The notes beneath the pieces were generated by a model that was given only the letters and a program-made list of their open reading frames with translations, was not told the DNA's origin and ran no database searches. The translations under genes and the position numbers were made by a program. Positions 23,891-32,441 of a stretch of DNA of 64,000 bases are shown here, one piece after another. Position 1 is the stretch's first letter. Each line of letters opens with the position of its first letter. Origin of the DNA: an uncultured Clostridia bacterium (GTDB taxonomy: Bacteria > Bacillota > Clostridia > Christensenellales > Aristaeellaceae); contig CAKUKE010000007.1 of assembly GCA_934662505.1 (NCBI GenBank), forward strand, positions 35,147 to 99,146, written 5' to 3'.

Positions 23891-24682
23891 ATGTACGAGG
23901 AATTTGCCGGGATATACGACCAGCTGATGGCCGAGGTGGATTACGACCGCTGGGCGGCGCGGCTGTGCGCGCTGATGAAGGAAGCGGGGGCGACGCCCGG
24001 CGCGCGGTGCGTGGAATGCGCCTGCGGCACGGGCAGCCTGACCTGGCGGCTGGCGCGGGCGGGGTACCGTATGACGGGCGTGGATCTGTCCGGGGATATG
24101 CTGCGCCGCGCCATGGAAAAGTGCCGGGATCAGGGAATGACCATTCCCTTTGTGCGGCAGGATATGCGCGCATTGAAGGTGCCCCGGCGGGTCAGCGCGG
24201 TGCTGTGCACCTGCGACGGGGTGAACTATCTGACGGATGAGGCATCGCTGAACCGCTTTTTTGCCGCTGCTTGGGCGGCGCTTTGCCCCGGCGGTGTACT
24301 GATCTTTGACGTATCGACCCCGCATAAACTGAAAAATGTGCTGGGCAACCATACCCTTACCCGGGCAGAGAAGGACTTTGCCTACATCTGGGATAACCGC
24401 TGGCAGGAAGCGACCCGGACGGTGGAGATGTCGCTGACGCTGTTTGCGCGCAGACCGGGCGAGGAAAAATTTACCCGGGTGGAGGAAGGCCAGCGCCAGC
24501 GCGCATGGGAACGGTCGGAGCTGCGCAGCGCGCTGCAGGCGGCAGGGTTTGCGCAGGTGCGCTTTTTCGGCCGGCTGCGGAACACCGCGCCCCGCACCGG
24601 GGACGACCGGTGGATGGCGGTGGCCGTCAGACCGGCGGAGGTCTCCTCCGGTGGGATGAGACAGGGAGATGAAAACACATGA
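23891..24682 (+). CDS. Class I SAM-dependent methyltransferase
   Basis: 263 residues from ATG 23891, where the homologous N-terminus MYEEFAGIYDQLM begins; the upstream in-frame sequence belongs to the spore protein gene in another frame. Motif I is CVECACGTGSLTWRLA, followed by GVDLSGDMLRRA (motif I acidic end) and VLCTCDGVNYL. The family (COG1092/Methyltransf_25-type, with a C-terminal beta domain FTRVEEGQRQRAW) has unknown substrates. Its stop overlaps the hslO start (ATGA). Confidence 0.85.
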   Translation: MYEEFAGIYDQLMAEVDYDRWAARLCALMKEAGATPGARCVECACGTGSLTWRLARAGYRMTGVDLSGDMLRRAMEKCRDQGMTIPFVRQDMRALKVPRRVSAVLCTCDGVNYLTDEASLNRFFAAAWAALCPGGVLIFDVSTPHKLKNVLGNHTLTRAEKDFAYIWDNRWQEATRTVEMSLTLFARRPGEEKFTRVEEGQRQRAWERSELRSALQAAGFAQVRFFGRLRNTAPRTGDDRWMAVAVRPAEVSSGGMRQGDENT

Positions 24683-25596
24683 GTGAACGAAACCATGATA
24701 ATCTGGCGGTACTCAACCTGCCGGATGAAATGCTGCATCTGGAACTGATGGACGGGCAGGCGAGGGTGCTTTTGTGCCGCACCACCGGCGTGACCCGCGC
24801 CTGCGCCCGCATTCACCAGCCCACGCCCGTGGCGCTGGCGGCAGTCAGCCGGCTGATGACGGGCACGCTGATGCTGTCTACCTGCATGAAGGAGGAGGAC
24901 AGCTCCGTGACCGTTACCGTGGACGGGGGCGGCCCAGCGGGCAAGATCACCTGCGTGGGACGGCACAATCTGGTCAAGGCGGCGCTGACCCATCCGGAGG
25001 CAGATCTGCCGCTGAAGGCGGACGGTCATCTGAACGTGGGCGGCTATGTGGGAAAAAACGGCCGCCTGACCGTCATCAAGGACATCGGTCTGAAGGAACC
25101 TTATATCGGGCAGTGCGCCCTTCAGAGCGGCGAGATCGGCGAGGATCTGGCGCAGTATTATACCGTCAGCGAGCAGCAGCCTTCTCTGGTGGCGGTAGGC
25201 GCGCTGGTGCACGAGGGCTACTGCCTGTCTGCGGGCGGCATTCTGGTGCAGCCCCTGCCCGGCTGCACCGAAGAAACGCTGGAAACGCTGGAGCTGCGCA
25301 GCATGTTCTTTACTGCCATCAGCCGCGAGGTGGCGGACATGTCGCTGGAGGATCTGTACACCCGGTGGTTTGACGGCATGTCGCCCCGGCTGCTGGCGCG
25401 GGAGGAATTGCGCTATCAGTGCGACTGCTCCCGGGAAAAAATGGAAAGAGCGCTGATTTCTCTGGGAAAAAGCGAACTGACGGATATGATCGAAACGGAC
25501 GGCCAGGCGGATCTGACCTGCCATTTCTGCCGCACCAGTCAGCATTTCACCCGGGAGGATCTGCAGAAATTGTTGGAGAAAGCGACCCGTGCCTGA
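24679..25596 (+). CDS. hslO: Hsp33 redox-regulated chaperone
   Basis: 305 residues. The protein has the Hsp33 core (MTGTLMLSTCMK, GKITCVGRHNLVKAAL, VGGYVGKNGRLTVIKD) and the zinc switch CDC...CHFC (about residues 248, 250, 281, 284). Oxidation of these cysteines releases zinc and activates holdase function in the cytosol. The gene overlaps the methyltransferase by 4 bases and the next gene by 8, so it is part of a transcript running on to the TPR protein. Confidence 0.96.
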   Translation: MSERNHDNLAVLNLPDEMLHLELMDGQARVLLCRTTGVTRACARIHQPTPVALAAVSRLMTGTLMLSTCMKEEDSSVTVTVDGGGPAGKITCVGRHNLVKAALTHPEADLPLKADGHLNVGGYVGKNGRLTVIKDIGLKEPYIGQCALQSGEIGEDLAQYYTVSEQQPSLVAVGALVHEGYCLSAGGILVQPLPGCTEETLETLELRSMFFTAISREVADMSLEDLYTRWFDGMSPRLLAREELRYQCDCSREKMERALISLGKSELTDMIETDGQADLTCHFCRTSQHFTREDLQKLLEKATRA

Positions 25597-26953
25597 TCAG
25601 TTTTTCGGAACAGAGCCCGCCAAGGGGCAGAACGTGATTGCGCTGGACCGTCCCGCCGCCTACTGGCTGGATCGCGCCCGCAAATCGCGGGGAGAAGCGC
25701 AGCTGAAAAATGCTGCGCTGTTTCTGCGTAAAGCGCTGGAAAAGGAAAACGATCCCCGTACCTGTCTGGAGCTGGCGCGGGTATATTATCAGATGCACTG
25801 CTACGACGTGGCGGAGCGGCTGCTGCTTCGGGTGCTCATGCGGCTGCCCGACAGCGGGGAGGGGTATTACCTGCTGGCGCTGTGCGCGCTCAGCCGCGGC
25901 GAGGAGGGCATGTGTCAGGACGCGCTGGATAAATCCCTCCGGGTGTGTCCGGACGGCCCGCAGGCGGAAAAGGCACAGGACATGCTCAATTATTACAGCT
26001 GGCGGGAAAATACGCCGCCGCCCAAACGTGGCGCGCGGGCGTATACCCTGCGTCTGCGGGCGGAGAGCGAGGAGGACGGCACGCAGGCGCTGAAGCTGGC
26101 GGAAAAGGCGTTCCGTCTGGATCACAGCGCGGAAAGCGCCCTTTGCTGCGCTAATCTGATCATGGGACGCGACCCGGAAAAGGCGGGGGAATACCTGCGA
26201 GTGGCGCGTATCCGGGGGGTGCCCGAGGACGAAAAAATGCGCTACGAGCTGCTTTGTGCGCTCACCTGCGCCGCCCGGAGGGATCGGGAGGAAGCAGGGG
26301 TGCATTTGTCACGGGCAGCCGAAGTGTGCTATAATACCGCCGAGGCGGAGCTGCTGGTGCGCACCGCGCTGGGCTGCGGCGTGCCGTGGGAGGCGGAGGC
26401 GTTTCTGCAGCGGGAGCTTGCCCGTATGCCCTTTGCCACCGGATATCTGAACCTGCTGCGGGTCACGCAGTGCGTGCAGGGCAAGGCGCGGGAGGCGCTC
26501 AAGACCCGGGCGGCCATTCTGGCGGTGGATCCAAACGACCCCTGCCTGATCGGAGAAGGCAGCTTTACCGCGCCCTACCCCCACTTTACCCGGGCACTGG
26601 TGCGGGAAACGCTGTATGAGATGACCGCGCCCGAGGGGAGGCTCCGTCGGGGGATCATGAACCGTATGACCCATATGGTGTGCATGACCCTGCGGGAGAG
26701 CGCCGTGCCGGCCGAGGTGTTTGCCATCGTGCCGCCTCTTTTGCGGCGGCTGCCCCGATGCGCGTGGCGGCATCTGGAGGAGGACGGCGCGCCGGAATGG
26801 CGGCTGGCGTTTTCCGTGGCGGTGCTGCTGACGCAAAAGAAAAGAGACGAGGCGCTGGCGCTGCTGAGGACGACCTCCCGCAGGCGCAGGGTGCGCCGGT
26901 GCCTGAAGCGGCTGGGCGTTCCTTTGTGGGCGGGTCTCCGGCTGATGAAATGA
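25589..26953 (+). CDS. TPR-type helical repeat protein
   Basis: 454 residues beginning with GTG 25589 (GGAG 10 bases upstream) inside the end of hslO. TPR-like helices are evident at residues about 35-150 (LKNAALFLRKALEKENDPRT, LELARVYYQMHCYDVAERLL, LLALCALSRGEEGMCQDAL) and again at 150-310. The C-terminal 100 residues are less regular and end in a very basic stretch (TSRRRRVRRCLKRLG). No signal peptide or membrane segment is seen. Probable cytosolic scaffold of unknown function. Confidence 0.75.
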   Translation: MPDQFFGTEPAKGQNVIALDRPAAYWLDRARKSRGEAQLKNAALFLRKALEKENDPRTCLELARVYYQMHCYDVAERLLLRVLMRLPDSGEGYYLLALCALSRGEEGMCQDALDKSLRVCPDGPQAEKAQDMLNYYSWRENTPPPKRGARAYTLRLRAESEEDGTQALKLAEKAFRLDHSAESALCCANLIMGRDPEKAGEYLRVARIRGVPEDEKMRYELLCALTCAARRDREEAGVHLSRAAEVCYNTAEAELLVRTALGCGVPWEAEAFLQRELARMPFATGYLNLLRVTQCVQGKAREALKTRAAILAVDPNDPCLIGEGSFTAPYPHFTRALVRETLYEMTAPEGRLRRGIMNRMTHMVCMTLRESAVPAEVFAIVPPLLRRLPRCAWRHLEEDGAPEWRLAFSVAVLLTQKKRDEALALLRTTSRRRRVRRCLKRLGVPLWAGLRLMK

Positions 26954-26969
26954 CGAAGGGAGCAAAAGC

Positions 26970-27800
26970 ATGAAGTGCATTGATTTTGATAAGGAATTTC
27001 AGCGGTATCTGACGGTATGGATGAAGGAGCACAGCAAGGACTATAAAAACGTGGAGGCCATGGAAAACGCCATGCCGGAGGTGTATGGAACGTTTCTGGA
27101 CACCCCCGCCGCGTTTCTGGCCGGGCAGAAGCCGGGCGAATATTTTGAAAGCTACGGGGACGCCAAGCAGCTGGTCAACTGGATGGAGGATTATTACAAG
27201 CAGCGGGTGCCCGTGCCGGATATGCTGCTCAACCGCATTTCCGAACTGGGCGGCGCGGCGGAGGGGCCGCTGATGAACCTGCTGACAAAGGAGCGTACCC
27301 CCCGGGAGGCCAGGATGTGCGCGGTGACCCTGCTGCGGGAAATTGAAAGTGAAGCGCCGCTGGACATGTATGTGGACTGGCAGTGCGCGCGGACGGATGG
27401 CGACGATGAAATGGCGGATAACGCGCTGGAGAGTCTGGCCAGCCTGCAGGACGCCGCCCGGGAAAAAATGCGCGCGGCCATCTCCCGTGCCACGCCTGCC
27501 GGTCAGGAGGCGCTTTTGTCCCTTCTGTGCCATTTTGAAAGCGACGAGACGCTTTTTGAAGTGGCCATGGGGCTTTTGCGCGACCGTCCCGAACGGGCGG
27601 CGGTGCTGGCGGATTACATCAGCTGTCTGGGCGACGAGCGTGCGCTTCCCGAACTGAAGCGGCTGGCCGCCAGCGAGGAGACGGCGTATCTGGACTATAT
27701 CGAGCTGCGCAGCGCCATTGAAAAACTGGGCGGCGAGGCGCCCGAGCGTCAGTTTGACGCACAGGATCCCGCTTATGAGGCGCTGCGGGGCATGCAGTGA
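26970..27800 (+). CDS. HEAT-repeat-like cytosolic protein
   Basis: 276 residues. The N-terminal 80 residues are unique. Helical pairs resembling HEAT repeats follow (LLNRISELGGAAEGPLMNLL, ARMCAVTLLREIESEAPLDM, DNALESLASLQDAAREKMRA, VLADYISCLGDERALPELKRL). It is 16 bases after the TPR gene and 18 before the zinc-ribbon gene, in one apparent transcript. No enzyme motif; function unknown. Confidence 0.7.
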   Translation: MKCIDFDKEFQRYLTVWMKEHSKDYKNVEAMENAMPEVYGTFLDTPAAFLAGQKPGEYFESYGDAKQLVNWMEDYYKQRVPVPDMLLNRISELGGAAEGPLMNLLTKERTPREARMCAVTLLREIESEAPLDMYVDWQCARTDGDDEMADNALESLASLQDAAREKMRAAISRATPAGQEALLSLLCHFESDETLFEVAMGLLRDRPERAAVLADYISCLGDERALPELKRLAASEETAYLDYIELRSAIEKLGGEAPERQFDAQDPAYEALRGMQ

Positions 27801-27818
27801 CCCTGCTGGAGGAAAACC

Positions 27819-29651
27819 ATGTTTTGTAAGCATTGCGGCGCCATGGTGCCGAACAACGCCACGGTATGCGAACAGTGCGGCGGCGTATTGACGCCGGCTG
27901 GGGGCGGCAAGGGCGTGGCGGGCATGCGGCAGGGCAGGCCGGACGCAAGGCGTGCCGCCTCGACTGGTTCGGAGCGGGCGACGCCCAATGAACCGCTGTA
28001 CCCGGACGCGCCCCTTTCGGAACGCCGGAGGCGGCGCTATGAAGGGGACGCGGGCAGGCCGGACAGCCGCCGCGGTCTTTTGCCCGAAGAAACGGGCGCG
28101 CCCGCCCGTCGGGTGGATGTGCGGGAAAAAATGCCCAGGGTGCACCGCTTCGCCATCAACTGGGCGATGGTCGGGCTCATTGCGGCGGTGGCGGTGCTTT
28201 TTGCCGGGGTCGGTTTTTACGCGTGGCTGAAAACGACGGATGAGGGACAGCTCATTCTGGCGCGGCAGGGGAAAAGCGTCAACGCGGACGCTCTGTGGGC
28301 GCTGGGTACGGAATATCTGGATCAGGGCTATATCGAGCGCTCCATCGAGGTGTATGAACAGGCCTGGGCGCAGGAGCCTGACCGGGAGGATCTCTATGAC
28401 AAGCTGCTTTTGCTGACCGAGGCCTACGAGGCGGGGGGATACCTGCAAAAGGCGGAGGACACCTACCGGCTGATGTACGAAACACTGGCGCCGGAAAACC
28501 CCGTGGCGTACCGCAACAACGTGCGGCTTCTGACCACGCAGGGGCGTACCCCCGAACTGGCGGATTTTCTGAAGCTGGCCTACGAAAAGACGGGTGAAAA
28601 CTCCTTTATCAAGCAGCGGGAGGAAATGCTGCCCGCCGCTCCGACGGCGGATCTGCCCGGCGGCTCCTACAAACTGGAGAATACCGTCACCAAGGAGATC
28701 ACCCTTCAGTCCGCCGAGGGGTACGATATTTATTATCTGGTGGACGGTACGGCAGAGGATACCCTGCCTGAGGCGGGGCAGCTGTACACCGGCCCTGTCA
28801 GTCTGGGGGAGGGCGGCCACACCATCCGGGCGGTGGCCGTATCCAGCGAACTGGTCAGCGATGAGACCAGCGTCAGCTACGTGATCTCCCTGCCTGTGCC
28901 CGAATCGCCCAAGTGCTCTCTGGCGCCCAACGACTATGAAACCCGTCAGCGGGTGTGGCTGCGGCATTCGGACATGGACAACGTGACCATCTACTACACT
29001 ATTGACGGGCAGTCGCCCACCTCCAATTCGCCCATCTATACGGGCGAGCCTATTCAGCTGCCGGTGGGGCGGGTGCATATCAAGGCGGTGGCGGTGAACA
29101 GGTTCGGCAAGGTGTCCAACGAAATGGACGTGGAGGTCAAGATCAAGCTGCCCGTAACGCCCAAATACTTCAACACCAAGGATACGTTCAACGATTTTAC
29201 CCTGCTTTCCACCACGCGGGACAGGTTTGTCAGCAAGTTCGGCACCCCCACGGAGGAGACCGAGATCACCGATGTGATGCCCGGCACCTGCCTGAAGCTG
29301 ACCTACGGCTGGGGCGAGGCGCGGTTCTATCCTTCCGAGAAGGGGTATGTGCTCTATCGGCTGGAGACGGACAGCACGTCCATTGTCGGCCCCCGTTCCA
29401 CCCGGGTGAGCATGAAGGAGACCACCGTGACCGGCAAGTTCCGGGATATGGGGCAGCTCAACGACCAGAACGGCGACCGCAGCATCTATTACGACGATCA
29501 GGCGGGCGCCTATGCCAAACTGTACAAGCTGAGCGACGACACCGCGCGCATCGACTATGCATATACGACGGACGACGGCGGACGGGTGACGCTGAGTTAC
29601 TACCTGACCGGCGGCGTGGTGGCGCGCATGGGCATCAGCTATACGCCGTAA
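27819..29651 (+). CDS. Zinc-ribbon membrane protein with TPR and chitobiase-like domains
   Basis: 610 residues. An N-terminal zinc ribbon (FCKHCGAMVPNNATVCEQCG) is followed by a Pro/Arg-rich linker. One transmembrane helix, MVGLIAAVAVLFAGVGFYAW (about residues 115-135), then carries an extracellular part. That part holds TPR-like helices (SIEVYEQAWAQEPDREDLYD) and two CHB_HEX_C-type beta domains (GYDIYYLVDGTAEDTLPEAG; VTIYYTIDGQSPTSNSPIYT, a classic chitobiase C-terminal motif), with a final lipocalin-like beta region. It is probably a surface or envelope protein; the task is unknown. Confidence 0.8.
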   Translation: MFCKHCGAMVPNNATVCEQCGGVLTPAGGGKGVAGMRQGRPDARRAASTGSERATPNEPLYPDAPLSERRRRRYEGDAGRPDSRRGLLPEETGAPARRVDVREKMPRVHRFAINWAMVGLIAAVAVLFAGVGFYAWLKTTDEGQLILARQGKSVNADALWALGTEYLDQGYIERSIEVYEQAWAQEPDREDLYDKLLLLTEAYEAGGYLQKAEDTYRLMYETLAPENPVAYRNNVRLLTTQGRTPELADFLKLAYEKTGENSFIKQREEMLPAAPTADLPGGSYKLENTVTKEITLQSAEGYDIYYLVDGTAEDTLPEAGQLYTGPVSLGEGGHTIRAVAVSSELVSDETSVSYVISLPVPESPKCSLAPNDYETRQRVWLRHSDMDNVTIYYTIDGQSPTSNSPIYTGEPIQLPVGRVHIKAVAVNRFGKVSNEMDVEVKIKLPVTPKYFNTKDTFNDFTLLSTTRDRFVSKFGTPTEETEITDVMPGTCLKLTYGWGEARFYPSEKGYVLYRLETDSTSIVGPRSTRVSMKETTVTGKFRDMGQLNDQNGDRSIYYDDQAGAYAKLYKLSDDTARIDYAYTTDDGGRVTLSYYLTGGVVARMGISYTP

Positions 29652-29668
29652 CGAAAGAAAGGAACGTC

Positions 29669-30559
29669 ATGAAAAAGACCCTGTGCCTGATCCTTGCCCT
29701 GCTCATGACGGGGCTGTGGGTACCGTCCCGGGGGGAGATGGAGACCGTCTCCTTCCGCGGCAGTGTCACCGTGGCGCGGGACGCGGCCTATGTGGATCTG
29801 GGCGATACCCGCGTGAACGAATGGACAGAGCTGGAAGCGTTTCTGGATCAGCTGCCCAACCTTGAGCGGGTGGACATGTTCGCCTCGCCCGTCTGGAAAA
29901 AGCAGATCGAGGAACTGACCGACCGTTACCCGAACGTGACCTTCGGCTGGACCATCCGCATTGCCGAGCATACCGTCCGCACGGACGCGACGGCCTTTTC
30001 CACCCTGCACAACAACCGTTCCGCCGAGCATTCCAGCGCGGATTTCTCCGTGCTCAAATACTGCCGGGATCTGTTGGCGCTGGACATCGGCCATAACCGG
30101 GTGGACGACCTGAGCTTTCTCTACGATCTGCCCCAGCTGAAGGTGCTGATCGTGGCATGCAACCACGTGACGGACATCACCCCCATCGGCAGCCTGAAGG
30201 AACTGGAATATCTGGAAGTGTTTAAAAACCGGGTGACCGACCTGACCCCCCTTGCGCAGCTGACCCATCTTGTGGATCTGAACATCTGCTTTAATCGGGT
30301 GAGCGACTGGTCGCCCCTGTACGGACTGACCGGGCTGGAGCGGCTGTGGCTGTACAACAGCAACAATTACTCCGACAACAGCCCCGTTCCGGCGGAGGCG
30401 GTGCGCAAGCTGAAGGAAGCCCTGCCGGATACGCACATTGACAGCACCTCCTACTCTACGCTGGGCGGCTGGCGCACCCACCCCCGCTACGACATCATTC
30501 ACCAGATGTTCGCAGACGGGGTGTATATCCCCTTTGACCGGGAGGAGGCCGCGCCGTGA
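29669..30559 (+). CDS. Secreted leucine-rich repeat protein
   Basis: 296 residues. The signal peptide KKTLCLILALLMTGLWVPSRG has no lipobox, so it may be released or remain as an uncleaved anchor. At least five LRRs are visible (LDIGHNRVDDLSFLYDLPQL, VTDITPIGSLKELEYLEVFK, VTDLTPLAQLTHLVDLNICF, VSDWSPLYGLTGLERLWLY), the SDS22/internalin-like type. The C-terminus is unique. The gene shares GTGA with miaA downstream. Confidence 0.82.
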   Translation: MKKTLCLILALLMTGLWVPSRGEMETVSFRGSVTVARDAAYVDLGDTRVNEWTELEAFLDQLPNLERVDMFASPVWKKQIEELTDRYPNVTFGWTIRIAEHTVRTDATAFSTLHNNRSAEHSSADFSVLKYCRDLLALDIGHNRVDDLSFLYDLPQLKVLIVACNHVTDITPIGSLKELEYLEVFKNRVTDLTPLAQLTHLVDLNICFNRVSDWSPLYGLTGLERLWLYNSNNYSDNSPVPAEAVRKLKEALPDTHIDSTSYSTLGGWRTHPRYDIIHQMFADGVYIPFDREEAAP

Positions 30560-31455
30560 ACAGCTTGATCGTCATTGAAGGCACCACGGCCTCGGGCAAA
30601 AGCGGTCTGGGCATTGAACTGGCCCGGCGGCTGGGCGGCGAGATCGTGTCGGCGGACAGCCGGCAGGTGTTCAGGGGTCTGGATCTGGGCAGCGGCAAGG
30701 TGACGCCGGAGGAAATGCAGGGGGTGCCCCACCATCTGCTGGATGTGTGCGATCCGGGGGAATTTTTTTCCATGGCGGATTTTCAGCGGCTGGCGTATCA
30801 GGCCATCGACGATATTGCCGCCCGGGGGCGGCCGACGCTCATGGTGGGCGGCACGGGGCTGTATGTGGACGCGGTGGCCATGGGCTACCTTCTGTCCGAC
30901 AAAGCGCCGGATCTGGCATACCGTGCGGAACTGGAGACCTATGAAACGCCTGCCCTTTACGCCATGCTGCTGGAAAAATGCCCCGGCTGTCAGGTGGACG
31001 GCAAAAACCGCAACCGGGTCATGCGCATGCTGGAAAAGCTGCATGCCGGGGACGACGCCTGTCCCTCCTGCGCACCCCGCTACCGGGTGCTCCGGCTGGG
31101 GGTGACCTGGCCGCGGGAGGAAGTGAAGCGGCGCATTGACGAAAGGCTGGACGCCCGTTTTCAGGCGGGTATGCTGGAGGAAGTGCAGGGGCTGATGGCG
31201 CAGGGGGTGGACCCCGGGTTTCTGCTGGGGCTTGGACTGGAGTACCGTTTCCTGACCCAGTACCTGATCGGGGAAATAACGGAATTTGAAGACATGAAGG
31301 AGCAGTTGTCCCGAGCCATCAAACGGTTCGCGGGACGGCAGATGACCTGGTTCCGGCGGCACCCGGATACGCACTGGCTGGATATGGGCGGCGACCCTGT
31401 GGGCGAAGCGCTGGCGCTGATCGAGCCGTTTCTGAACAGCGGGGAAAAGGAGTGA
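30556..31455 (+). CDS. miaA: tRNA dimethylallyltransferase
   Basis: 299 residues. Transfers the isopentenyl group to A37 of UNN-decoding tRNAs. The P-loop GTTASGKS is at residues 9-16. The DSRQVFRGLDLGSGK segment, HHLLDV, VGGTGLYVDAV and the family C-terminal FLLGLGLEYRFLTQYLIG are all present. GTG 30556 overlaps the LRR stop by 4 bases. It is somewhat shorter than typical (310-320). A terminator follows 214 bases later. Confidence 0.94.
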   Translation: MNSLIVIEGTTASGKSGLGIELARRLGGEIVSADSRQVFRGLDLGSGKVTPEEMQGVPHHLLDVCDPGEFFSMADFQRLAYQAIDDIAARGRPTLMVGGTGLYVDAVAMGYLLSDKAPDLAYRAELETYETPALYAMLLEKCPGCQVDGKNRNRVMRMLEKLHAGDDACPSCAPRYRVLRLGVTWPREEVKRRIDERLDARFQAGMLEEVQGLMAQGVDPGFLLGLGLEYRFLTQYLIGEITEFEDMKEQLSRAIKRFAGRQMTWFRRHPDTHWLDMGGDPVGEALALIEPFLNSGEKE

Positions 31456-31668
31456 ACGACGGGGCTGTATCGTTTCCGCGCGGCAGAAGGCGCTTTCGGC
31501 GCGCATCGTGCAGGCGTTTATTCCGCGTAACCGTGAAAATGATTCTGCTGCGCGTACGCTCCCGAAAATGCCCTGTCCGGCAAAACCGGACGATACGGAG
31601 GGGTGGGGGCGACGCACAGTCCCGCATGGCTTCCTGCTGAGTATTTTCTGTTTTTCGGTCGAATCGGG

Positions 31669-31692
31669 ACGGCGGCGCTTGCCGCCGTTTTT
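31669..31692 (+). terminator. Intrinsic terminator of the miaA transcript
   Basis: Perfect 8-bp stem ACGGCGGC / GCCGCCGT with a GCTT loop, followed by TTTTC. Confidence 0.85.
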
Positions 31693-31717
31693 CTTCTGGC
31701 TTTGCATGGACTGCTGC

Positions 31718-31746
31718 TTGCGCCTTTGTCAAAAATGTGGTATACT
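31718..31746 (+). promoter_or_regulatory. Sigma-A promoter of the Nudix-like gene
   Basis: TTGCGC (31718-31723), 17-bp spacer, TATACT (31741-31746); about 70 bases before the start codon. Confidence 0.65.
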
Positions 31747-31817
31747 TTGACCAGAACGACAGAGAACGTTGCATGCATGAACAAAAACGACCATAAAGCA
31801 GAATGGGAGGCGGGACT

Positions 31818-32279
31818 GTGCTGTTTCGCAATTGCGCGGGCGGAATCGTATTCTCCGGTGAAAAGGTGCTCCTCATCAAAAACGACAAGGACGAGTGGGT
31901 CATGCCCAAGGGCGTTGTGCGGGAGGGGCGCCATCGCCGGGAGGTCGCCACGGAGCGGGTGCGTCTGGAGGCAGGCGTCGAGGCGCGGGTGCTGGGCGCG
32001 GCGGGGGAGACCTGCTATGAATTCTATTCCATGACCCGGCGCAGGCCCGTGTGCAACCGGGTGCAGTGGTACCTGATGGCGGCGGAGACGGACGTGTGTG
32101 CGCCCAGCGCCCGGGAGGGCTTTTTCGACGGCGGCTTTTTCGACCGGGACGACGCCCTCAGCCGCATTACCTACACGCAGGACAGGTCGCTGCTGGCGGT
32201 CGCCTTCGCCATGTATCAGGAAATGCGCCGGGAGGAAAACACTGCCGCACCGCTGACGACGGCGGGCGTTCAAATGTAA
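31818..32279 (+). CDS. Nudix-fold protein with degenerate Nudix box
   Basis: 153 residues from GTG 31818, which follows GGGAGGCGGG. The beta strands GGIVFSGEKVLLIKNDKDEW and VMPKGVVREG and the C-terminal CNRVQWYLMAAE fit a Nudix fold. In the Nudix box the expected E and REUxEE residues are replaced: KGVVREGRHRR then ATERVRLEAGV has ER and LE where RE and EE belong. Only some metal-binding glutamates remain, so pyrophosphohydrolase activity is doubtful and a binding or regulatory role is possible. Confidence 0.75.
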   Translation: MLFRNCAGGIVFSGEKVLLIKNDKDEWVMPKGVVREGRHRREVATERVRLEAGVEARVLGAAGETCYEFYSMTRRRPVCNRVQWYLMAAETDVCAPSAREGFFDGGFFDRDDALSRITYTQDRSLLAVAFAMYQEMRREENTAAPLTTAGVQM

Positions 32280-32337
32280 CATTTGCCCGCAGAGGGCCAA
32301 AAACAGGCAAAATGAAGGGTGCAGACGTCCTCTTTGC

Positions 32338-32366
32338 TTGACAGGAGGGCGTTTGTGCTTTAAAAT
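32338..32366 (+). promoter_or_regulatory. Consensus-like sigma-A promoter
   Basis: TTGACA (32338-32343), 17-bp spacer, TAAAAT (32361-32366), about 75 bases before the start of the large surface protein. Confidence 0.8.
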
Positions 32367-32441
32367 GCAAAGTGGATGCGTATTTTTCCCGTGGGCGAAA
32401 AGACGAACCGCTCTTTTTGCGTACGGAAGGGAGGGTTGGGC

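Larger units (their letters stand above)
31456..31817. other. Gap between miaA and the Nudix gene
   Basis: 362 bases with no supportable gene. It contains the miaA terminator (31669-31692) and the promoter for the next gene (31718-31746). One short frame abutting miaA was examined and lacks a plausible binding site. Confidence 0.6.

Noticed and set aside
26655..29078. 807-codon open frame on the - strand
   Set aside because: Opposes the TPR, HEAT-like and zinc-ribbon genes; no binding site or domain.
31452..31640. 62-codon frame abutting miaA
   Set aside because: Binding site only 0-2 bases from the start; basic, unstructured translation; precedes the terminator.
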